Shown here: positions 55,868 through 64,000 of the stretch, piece after piece | Layout of the letters: every line of letters begins with the position of its first letter | Numbering within the stretch: the first letter of the stretch is position 1 | Assembly: GCA_037501455.1 (NCBI GenBank) | Contig: CM074860.1 | Location: 37,396,501-37,460,500 of the forward strand | Direction: 5' to 3' | DNA length: 64,000 nt | Source of the DNA: Lantana camara | Taxonomy: Eukaryota > Streptophyta > Magnoliopsida > Lamiales > Verbenaceae | The notes under the pieces: model-generated | Seen by the model: only the letters and a program-made list of their open reading frames with translations | Databases searched by the model: none | What the model was told of the DNA's origin: nothing | Position numbers and translations under genes: made by a program

Positions 55868-56919
55868 AAGTAGCCTCGGACCTGCAGGTCGGGATCCGGA
55901 CAGCCGTCAACCATATGCTCGTCACTCCCACAGATCAAACATAGTCCCAAACGTCATCTGTAGTTATCATAGTTATGTGTAGGAAGCCCACAAAATCTGC
56001 AGCCCGGTTTCTGAGGTGGCGGTGGTGGTGCTGGAGCTCTTGGACCCCTCTGTAACGGCCCTGTCGCCTTAAGCTTCTTCCCGGAGTCCTTCTGCGCTGG
56101 AGGTGCAGAGTAAATCATCGGCCTCTTCCCTGAGCTCGATCCCTGACCCACTCTCGAGCCTGAAGCCTGTCCAGTACGCTGGGTAGCCCTCCTAGCAATA
56201 TCAGAATCCTCAACCTTGAGGGCCTTTGCAGTAGCTTTAGCCCAGGTGCTTGTATTGGCTACTTTCAATACATCCTGGATGTCCGGTCTCAATCCCTGAA
56301 CAAACTGCATCGCCTTGTGAAAGTCATCATTCGCTATGTTAGGTGCATAGCGAGAAAGTCTCTCGAACTCAGCGATATACTGCCCCACAGATCTTCCTCC
56401 CTGTTTCAACTCGGTGAATTCCCTCAACCTGCGAGTACGGGAAGCTGAAGGAATAAACTTGTTCTTAAACTCCCGCACGAAGACCTCCCAAGTAATCTCT
56501 GTCCCGGCTGCCTCTAAAACAATCTGTGTGCTCTCCCACCAGGAATAGGCCTCGCCTTGGATTAAAGTGAGTGTACAACGAGCCTTCTCCTGAGTATCAC
56601 AAGGGATAAGCTGCCAGATCCTCTCAATCTCCTTCAGCCACATTTCTGCCTGTATATCGTCACCCTTATAGAACTTCGGGGGACGCTGATTCTGGAACTC
56701 TTGCAATATTACAGAAATTGGGTTCTCCTGGGGTGCTACTGGCGCTGGTGGTGGTGGAGGAACCCTGTCCTGTAGTCTCTGATCAATTAGCCCCACTACT
56801 GCGTTCATAAAATCCTGGGGCTGTGCCTGAGCAGGTGGAGGAGGAGGTGGTGATCTCTCACGGCGATGATGATGCCTGTGTCTCGAGGATCTGTCACTGG
56901 AGTGTCTATCACGTTCCAT
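55868..56919 (-). pseudogene. gag pseudogene of element N
   Basis: The frame starts MERDRHSSDRSS and is open for 321 codons (stop TGA at 55954-55956). An Arg/His-rich and poly-Pro leader precedes the retrotransposon-gag capsid region (about 75-215: PPKFYKGDDIQAEMWLKEIE, WEVFVREFKNKFIP, GQYIAEFERLSRYAP). A first CCHC knuckle at 307-320 has Tyr320 in place of the last Cys. In frame beyond the stop is a second, intact knuckle (CLICGSDEHMVDGC); a frameshift then leads into protease. The product would form the particle and package RNA; this copy gives at best a truncated Gag without the second knuckle. Confidence 0.93.
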
Positions 56920-57151
56920 CCTGAAATTAGATCACTACACATGCGTGGTTTGATTAATAAATGCAAATGTGTGCATATAATTCAATAATATCAGTAAGCA
57001 CACATACAAGAAAGATCAAGCAGCTCAATTAAGGCAAGAAGGCAATTAAATCAAGTAATTCTATGAAATGCAGACTCTCAAATAACAAGTAATCCTATGC
57101 CGTGCGACCTAGACTGACTTGACACGACTCAAGAACCTCGGTTTTGCAACC

Positions 57152-57165
57152 GGGCTCTGATACCA
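57152..57165 (-). promoter_or_regulatory. Primer binding site of element N (iMet type)
   Basis: The minus strand reads TGGTATCAGAGCCC, eight bases inside the 5' LTR. Confidence 0.93.
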
Positions 57166-57173
57166 CCTGTAGA

Positions 57174-59805
57174 TGTAGCACCCTAAGCCCAGAGCACTAC
57201 ATCCCCCGCACTATAGCCTCGATCCACGTATGAAATGGATAGTTCATACATAAACCAAAACTATAGCGAACGGGGTGACAATTAAAAATAACCGGGCTAG
57301 GCGGGACACTCCCCAACACATCCAAACCAAACATGAAATTTAGAAGCGGAAGCAATATATGAATCATACATATAGGTACCATATTTACCGATATAGATAC
57401 ATATAGATACCAAACTTAACTATCAATACATTATACTCTCCATATACTATATACATGCTACTGTATTCAAAATGTAACAATCAGGATCATAACATGATGT
57501 CTATCCAAAAGTCTATACATGAAAGGTACAATGCCAGACCCGTGACAATGCAAGACTGGACCCGACTCCTGTTTAGCACGACCCAGCTCTCAAGTACCTG
57601 AAAAGTGAAGTATCAGTCTACCGAAGACTGAGTGAGGGGCAATAAATATATATAACACACATCACATGCAAGTTGTAGCCTCGGGTGAAGACTTGGTAAA
57701 GAAATAGATATATAGTTCAAGAAACTCGTTCTTTGACCGAGATTACAACTAATCACTTTAATAATTTAACTTGCTCATTTCATGAACATGTGACCCCGGC
57801 GAGTAGGGGCGATTCTCCAACCTTGCACCAAACGTGACAATACGTGCTTGCTTTGTCAATTCAATACATGGTCATGCATTTCAGTTTAGTGCTCACATAG
57901 ATAATTTCATGCTTGAAATCATGCAATAACCCGACATGCCGGATTAATCGCCAGTCTCCTTCTTCCTCCGGGTGATAGTGAGTTTGCAAGACTCAACTAT
58001 CCACGACATGGTGTGTGTAGGGAACATGACTCCCTAGACACGGAACTCCTTCCACCACTAATCTCCTAGTGGCTTCGGGGGTGATCCCAACAATGTGAGG
58101 ATAATTCAGGAGTTACCCGTCAGCCCTTGCTTTCCCGGTTGGCTCAAGAATTACCCTCGGGCCCACGTGCAATCATGTACTCGCCAAACTTGCTTAAAAA
58201 TCATGACAATCATTGCTTGCATGCGTGAAACATTTATATTTTGGAAAACATTTATATATATAATAGGTTTTGGCCGAAAAGGACACATAAAGGTTATAGG
58301 GTTCGATTTACCTAAAACAAAACCTCACCTTTTCTTACAAAATATGACAAGGATATACTCTACGGAGCCTGCTCCTCGTCCACGCCCTCGTGACCTGTGC
58401 AACACGACGTGTATACGTGAGACATGGCCTAAAATGGACCAAATATGACGAACGGTGGAAATGTATCGAGATGACGGGGAAAATGCAATGTGACATGATA
58501 ACATGTTATTTCAGTACATATTAACACATATAATAGCAATTCGGGGTCAAAGAAGTCGTCGGATCGAGGGGCTATTTTCGTAATTTTATGCAGAAACTTT
58601 TGTTCTGCATGTCAGGTGGGAACGGCCGTTCCGGACCCCTTTCGAAAAACGGGAACGGTCATTCCCATGAATCCCCAAAACGCGCCAACGATTTTAAAAA
58701 TAAAAGCGCGCCTTTTAGCTAGGAACAGCCCTTCCGGCACCAAGGCCAAAATGGAAACAACCGTTCCCATACTCGGCCGCCTAGTTCATTTGAATAGGTG
58801 GGAACGCCCGTTCCCACAATGCCTTGAGGCTGGGAACGGTCGTTCCCAGTTTCTGCAACTTACAAAACAGAGCAAAAATAGGGGATGCTCACGGGAAAGA
58901 ACAACAACAAGAACAGAAATCCATTTCCAATCAACAAAGTTAGGAGTTTCTGGTAATATGATGCATATAACTTCAAAGAATGATAAAAACACACTTAAGC
59001 ACATAAGGCATGAAATATTATCAAGAAATCAAAGTTTCATGCTTATGCTCATATTGATCAACCAAGCTCAAATTCCAATAATTTCATGAATAAATCGTGC
59101 CATAACTCAACAAATATTCACCTAATCATACTTCCAACTAGAATTAATCCATCTAACACATAATCCTCAAACCCTAGCTATATCAAATATGATCAAGAAT
59201 CATCCACTCATGCACAACCAACCTTGAAGATGAAAATATGGAGAAAATAGATGATGAAGATGAGCAAACTTCAATTCTTGAAATGTTCCTTGGAAATTCT
59301 TGATGAGAAGTATGAAAATCTCTTCCTTCTTCTTGCTTGAGCAAACCGAGAGTGAAAGAGATGAATATGTGGGAAGATTTTGATGATAATTGATCAAGGA
59401 AGATCATGGAATGCTTATTACGTGATTCACCAACATTGATTTTTGTGAATTATGCTAATTGCCAATTAATCCCCCAAAGATTCAAGTTATGCAATGAAGT
59501 ATATGAGGTTTTGAAAAGTGATCAATTAAGTCCTTAAAGGATTAGGCAATTAAGTCCCTAGAACTTTAAAGAAATATACACTAGGGACAATTTGGTAATT
59601 TGGAATCACTCTCGATTAATGTTTCAGGAACTAAATATTTTCAATGATATGAATTCAAATAATTCACATAATTGATGTTTCATGATTTTTATAAAAATAT
59701 GAATGCCACGTAAGAATATTATGAAATTAAAGAATTAAAATAAATCCTACGCTCACAACTCACACGTGGCGTGCTTACCTGTTCATCCGGAACTGGGGCG
59801 TTACA
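57174..59805 (-). repeat. 5' LTR of element N (right copy)
   Basis: It runs from TGTAGCACCC to GGGGCGTTACA, the same length as the left LTR. Differences are scattered substitutions and balanced small indels, including the loss of the CCCGCCTAGC arm (now CTGTTTAGC near 57569). Confidence 0.95.
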
Positions 59806-59810
59806 GATCA

Positions 59811-61322
59811 TACCATTTAATTTTGTGCATCTATATATGTGACTGTTTTCTGTTACTTGTGAATAATGATTGCTTAATCGATTAATTGTGTCATTATAAA
59901 TTAATGATTGCGTACTTGAGTGATTGTTTTACTTGATGCTTAATTGTTATGCTACTTACGTGGGACAATGAGTACATAGACCATTCTTATCGCCATGCAT
60001 TATATCTGTTTGGGTGGTATTGTGAATACAGTGACAACCTGCCACCGAGAAGAGCTCCACGTGAACGCATTCCACCGCCACCACCACCACCCGAAGAATT
60101 TCCCCGTCCTCCACCGATACCACAGGAACAACCGGAAATTGGGGAGACTTTGAGGCAATTTGCATGGGCTTACAACTCAGTTAATGAAAAGACACTTGAA
60201 AAGTCTCCGGATGAACCCCTAGAAGTTCTTCGGAGAGCCCAATGATCTCAAAGCTGAAAACTGGATTGCGAGCTTAGTGAAGATCTTCGAAGCGATGAAT
60301 ATCTTTCCGGAGGCTAGAGAACGAGTTCAATATGCGACCTTCCTCCTGGAAGGAGCATCGCTGAATTGGTGGAATCATACGAAGAATGTGTGGATTGAAA
60401 ATGGGATAAGGTATGGCTGGACTGAGTTTGTAAGGGCATTCGAGAACAAGTTTATTCCACAAGTCGCCCGAGATGCTCGGGAATCCGAGTTTATGAATCT
60501 TACACAAGGAGTGCTATCTATGGCAGAGTACGAGGCCAAGTTTGTAAGGCTGATACAATATGCCCCGCATATTCTATATGATGAGCACAGAAAGACCAAA
60601 CACTTCATCAATGGACTTAAGCCAGATCTACGATAGGCTTTGACACCCCTGAATCTTGAAGAATACACTCAGGCGGTTGAAACTGCTCTGAGTACTGAAG
60701 TAGCCCACAGAGAGATCAGGATGACCGTTAACCATGCGAAGCCATTTCAGATGAAACTACCACAGGGATCCAAACGCTCAGCCAATCAGTCAAGTTTTAG
60801 ACCAGGAAAGAAACCAATGATGGCACCATCGCAAGCACCACCGAACGAGATTGAATGTGAATTTTGCCATAGACCAGGGCATACCGAGGCAACCTGCAGA
60901 AAGAAAACTGGTCAGTGCTACTATTGTGGAAGTCCTGACCATAAACTCGGGAATTATCCGAAAATAAAGGGTAAGCAAGGACAGCAAAGGTATCAAGGCA
61001 AAGGTAAGGCGGTGGCGGGAGCTGCAAACAAGCTAATGGTTAGAGGAAGGGCTTATGCTCTGGATGGATGTGATGAGCCAGACCCTACAGCTGTTGTGGA
61101 AGGTACGGTAAATGTTCTTGACACGTCAGTTAAGGTCCTATACGACCCTGGTGCCACGCATTCATTCATTGCATCTAAATTATGTGCGCGTTTTCATTTT
61201 CCACTTGAACAATTGCCATATCTTTTCGAAGTAAGTTCTCCTTTAGGAACTCGCCTCGTAGCGGATCAAGTATATAAATGCTGCCCTATAAGAATCAATG
61301 ATCAGTTCTACCCCTTGGATCT
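59811..61322 (+). pseudogene. gag and partial protease of element M, right of the N insertion
   Basis: After a short non-coding lead, a frame at 59949 holds a Pro-rich gag leader. A frameshift and a TAG near 60220 precede the gag core (about 60223-60636: FFGEPNDLKAENWIASLVKI, FVRAFENKFIPQ, AEYEAKFVRLIQYAP). A TAG at 60634-60636 is followed by more gag, a CCHC knuckle (CEFCHRPGHTEATC) and a second one with Tyr in place of its last Cys. Protease follows with LYDPGATHSFIA. The frame is cut in mid-protease at 61322 by LTR O; RT and integrase are not in the window. The product would be the Gag particle protein and its maturation protease. Confidence 0.88.
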
Positions 61323-62174
61323 TGTAACAGCCCGTATCAGGACCTAGCTGGAACCAGTAAATCAAAGAGGACAAGAATGTGTTTATATACCTTGGTTCAC
61401 CTTTACAAATGTTCATGCATTGCATTCTTATGTGAACAATGTGCATTCATTAGCCGTATTGTGTTTTAAGGGGGATTTCCTTACCACGAACCAAATTTAC
61501 TATTCATTTCCCGAGCCTACCTTTTCCTAGCATCTCATTGGAACCCTAGAGGTTCATAACTCATGTTTCCCAGTCATATGAACATGTTTTCCAAGCTTCG
61601 AAATCCTTTCTTGATTATTAGGGGTATTTTGGGAATTTTTGTCAAAAGTACTATTCATTTTCCGAACCAGCACTACGCTATTTTATTCGAGAAACACTAG
61701 AGAACCTATCGTTTATGTGTCGAGCAATTTAAGAATTTATTTTCAAATAAATATTTCTGTCCGCAGAATATATTTCGTTCGATAGAATGATTTAACCCTT
61801 GAGATCATCACCATAACGTTCCTCGATTTTTTCTACATTTTTGGAAAGCCTTTCGAACCTTCAAATTTTATCTTAGTATTTATTTCTTAATTAAATCAAT
61901 TTTTAAAATTCAAAAAATCCTATCTTCCGGAGCTTGTAACTTTTAAACCGTACGTCCGATTTTGACCCGTGAGTAACCGTTTCGAAGCTAATTTTATTTC
62001 CTAGCTCTTAGGTACTTTTTCAGCTCCTAAAACACACAGTGTAAAGGTGTAATTACCAGAATACGCCTCTTCCAACAATTATGAAAGAAACTAACCTATT
62101 TTAGAGAAATTATGAAAAGAACCCCATGTTATCCATTAATTTTGGAAAATTTGCGAAGTTACCCCAACCTTCAC

Positions 62175-62184
62175 CTATAAATAG
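62175..62184 (+). promoter_or_regulatory. TATA box of LTR O
   Basis: CTATAAATAG is followed about 30 bp later by a plausible start region and about 70 bp later by a GT donor-like site. It marks the probable U3/R boundary region of this LTR. Confidence 0.7.
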
Positions 62185-62689
62185 AGCATGAGAGGCCTTC
62201 AAAATGTGCTCATTTACTCCCCTAAAAACCGAGCTCCTGCCACCTTGAAAGGTATGTTTTCTTTTATTTTTTTTTATGTTATAATTAGTTTATTTTATGT
62301 TTTAAATTATGTTTTAATTTATTTATTAATTATCCTAGGTTTAGGATTTAATATATGTTTTATTTTATTCATAAATTATGTGATTTAATTTATGTTTTAA
62401 ATATTCATGAATTTATGAATTATGTCTCTTATAGTATAGTTTATTATGAAAGTGTTACATAATTTAATTTTATTACAAATTAATTATGTGACAATTATTC
62501 TGGCATGTTATGTGTTACATTTTAATTATTTTATGATCATACTTAGGTAATTTAATTATTACATGATTTAATTTAATGTTACATGTTATTTATTGTTACA
62601 TAATTAAAGTATAACCTATAGTTTTAAATGTTACATGTTTAATTAATTGTTACATAATTATACTTGACCAATTGATATATGTTATGGTA

Positions 62690-62985
62690 TACATGTATAA
62701 TATACGTATACATATTTGATTCCTCTATGTATAAATACGTGTATACTTTCGTATAAATACGAAATATATTTTCAAATAAATACCTATGTACTTTTGTATA
62801 AATACCGTATGTATTCTAGTATAAGTACCGCATGTATTCTTGTATAAATACTGTATGTACCCTGTATAGATATAGTATAAATATGGTAGGTATCCCCGTA
62901 TAAATACCGTATACATACAGTATAAATATATATATACATACCGTATAAATACCGTATACATATAGTATATATACCGTATACTTAA
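62690..62985 (+). repeat. ATACNGTAT palindromic array in LTR O
   Basis: This is the sister of the 46436-46756 array, with copies such as GTATAAATACCGTAT. The number and phase of units differ, so the two arrays have diverged. Confidence 0.8.
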
Positions 62986-62988
62986 ATA

Positions 62989-63065
62989 GTGACCTTTGAC
63001 CATTGACCCTTGACCTTCGACTTTGACCATTGACTTTGACCTTGGTCAAGAATTTTGACTTTCAA
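62989..63065 (+). promoter_or_regulatory. W-box-like TTGAC cluster in LTR O
   Basis: About seven TTGAC cores on the plus strand and one on the minus strand occur in under 80 bp. More cores match the full TTGAC(C/T) form here than in LTR M. Confidence 0.65.
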
Positions 63066-64000
63066 CCTAAATGATCGTTTCGAAGTGACGAATTCAACGG
63101 TCGAAGCCTTTTTCGAAAATTCTCAAAACAGGGGATCAAGGTAGGTTTTAAAGTTCACATTCCTTTTCTAAATGAGATTGTTTTAAGACTCTAAGAATAT
63201 ATCCTTAAGTTCTTGACACGAGCTTTCAATTGAGACTAATCGTTTACTCGAATCCTTTGTTCGAAAAAGAGTATTCCTTGTTCAAGCCTTTTGCTTTCTC
63301 GCAAATGTTATGTTCCATTCTTAGTTAAATGATTCTTCTGTATTAAATGGTATTACTCTCTTATGTACTGCATTTCCTGAATCCTATTATGCCTTCATGC
63401 TTTGATGGTTATTGAATAATTATCATGAAATCTCGCCACATGATATGATATACTTTGATAATGTTTCGTCCTCTACATGTGATATCAATATGTGCTATTG
63501 AATGCCTTGAGGTCATCCCTACTTGCTTATGTGACTATATGGTTTTTGGATAGAAACTTAATCATTCACCACTCACAGGTGAAGTCCGAATTTACTGTGG
63601 CTCTGGTATTATTGCTTAATACCGTTTCTGTAGGTGAGGTTTATACTATTTCAACTGGAAGCATGAATATTCTTATGTATTCAAATGATTTCAAAATCAA
63701 CTCATTCGAGTTCAAAGATTCTTATCTTTCAAGTTAAACGCTTTCCCATTTTGGGGCAAGACTTCAAGTTTAAAGTTAATGAGCTCTGATATATATCGTG
63801 TACACTGCTACACGGTCTTGAATAAAGGTTCAGTCTCCTGAACTCTGTGTGCTTATGCACTTTTGTTATTCTGAATGCAAGCGTTGGAAATTTTGTTATG
63901 TTGGGCCCTGGCGGTATGGTTAAGTAGTAGACCGGGAGGCGTGCGCCAATGGCTACTATGACACTGGCCGCCGTACTGACCTTGGTGATGGTTTAATCGG

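Larger units (their letters stand above)
49762..59805 (-). mobile_element. Near-complete Tekay-like Ty3/Gypsy element N with TSD GATCA
   Basis: The 10,044-bp element is flanked by GATCA at 49757-49761 and 59806-59810. Both LTRs are exactly 2632 bp (49762-52393 and 57174-59805). In sense (minus) order it has PBS, gag, protease, RT, RNase H, integrase, a chromodomain-like tail, hairpin and polypurine tract. The integrase-C tail with PVKIMDQKFQELR and VKVLWRSDKTEEATWE fits chromoviruses of the Tekay (Del) clade. Coding is broken by one frameshift and about seven stops, so it is autonomous in layout but not in this copy. Similar LTRs point to a young insertion. Confidence 0.95.
61323..64000 (+). 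mobile_element. LTR O, M-type, starting inside the M protease (runs off window)
   Basis: It starts TGTAACAGCCCG directly after protease codons, with no polypurine tract. It matches LTR M from about 61660 onward, but its first 300 bp differ and it is longer there, so it is not simply M's 3' LTR. It has a clear TATA box (CTATAAATAG, 62175-62184), a short leader and a donor-like CTTGAAAG|GTATG (62251), the ATACNGTAT array, the TTGAC cluster and the start of the GGGCCC box (63902). Its end lies outside the window. Confidence 0.75.

Noticed and set aside
58616..59089. 157-residue frame in the right LTR of N
   Set aside because: It is non-coding LTR sequence. The left LTR has shorter, different frames at the same place.

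Overview
This window is plant nuclear DNA from a eudicot, probably an asterid. The evidence is a chloroplast-targeted, intron-containing type I signal peptidase gene (PLSP1-like), a single-exon CC-NBS-LRR gene of the R1/late-blight-resistance-homologue type common in asterids, and wall-to-wall nested LTR retrotransposons. I cannot name the species. Only two host genes are supported: the PLSP1 homologue (27117-29992, plus strand, five exons) and the NLR (30359-33061, minus strand). They converge, with about 370 bp between stop codons. I read almost everything else as LTR-retroelement sequence, mostly Ty3/Gypsy with unusually long LTRs (2.6-4 kb), all primed from a tRNA-iMet-type site (TGGTATCAGAGC or a close variant).

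Layout. 1-1021: end of a forward LTR (A). 1022-3914: a second forward LTR (B) holding a complete TRIM at 2133-2605, followed by B's PBS and internal DNA to 5090. 5091-13199: reverse Gypsy element (C) with 3' LTR, integrase remnant, gag pseudogene and truncated 5' LTR. 13200-17214: forward LTR (D); D's internal region (17215-17662 and 20668-23397) is split by a solo LTR (17663-20667, TSD ATGAT). 23398-25480: second copy (E) of the C gag/5' LTR segment, collinear with the first at a constant offset. 25481-26043: second TRIM-like element, followed by an LTR end to 26434. 26435-27116: degenerate minisatellite and AT-rich DNA. 27117-33061: the two host genes. 34643-43935: complete non-autonomous element K (TSD GTATA) with only a zinc-knuckle protein. 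43941-45168: LTR fragment L, cut by insertion of element M (5' LTR 45169-48551). M carries a coiled-coil ORF, gag and part of protease, and is split by element N (49762-59805, TSD GATCA), a nearly complete Tekay-like chromovirus-type Gypsy element with gag and pol in reverse orientation and two LTRs of exactly 2632 bp. 61323-64000: another LTR (O) of the M type that starts inside the M protease.

The most interesting signal is not a gene. The long LTRs and the ends of the internal regions share a set of palindromes or hairpins whose stems change sequence from family to family while staying paired. These are: (i) a hairpin with a GGA/AGGA-type loop directly upstream of the polypurine tract in four families; (ii) clusters of 3-6 palindromes centred on CGGCCG-like cores in the middle of the LTR; (iii) a CAGTC/GACTG hairpin about 450-500 bp before the LTR end; (iv) a long-range GCTAGGCGGG / CCCGCCTAGC pairing. 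All lie at equivalent positions, and a conserved GT donor-like site upstream suggests an LTR-encoded intron. I propose conserved RNA (or cruciform DNA) structure kept by compensatory change. Alignment and folding tests are needed, and none could be run here.
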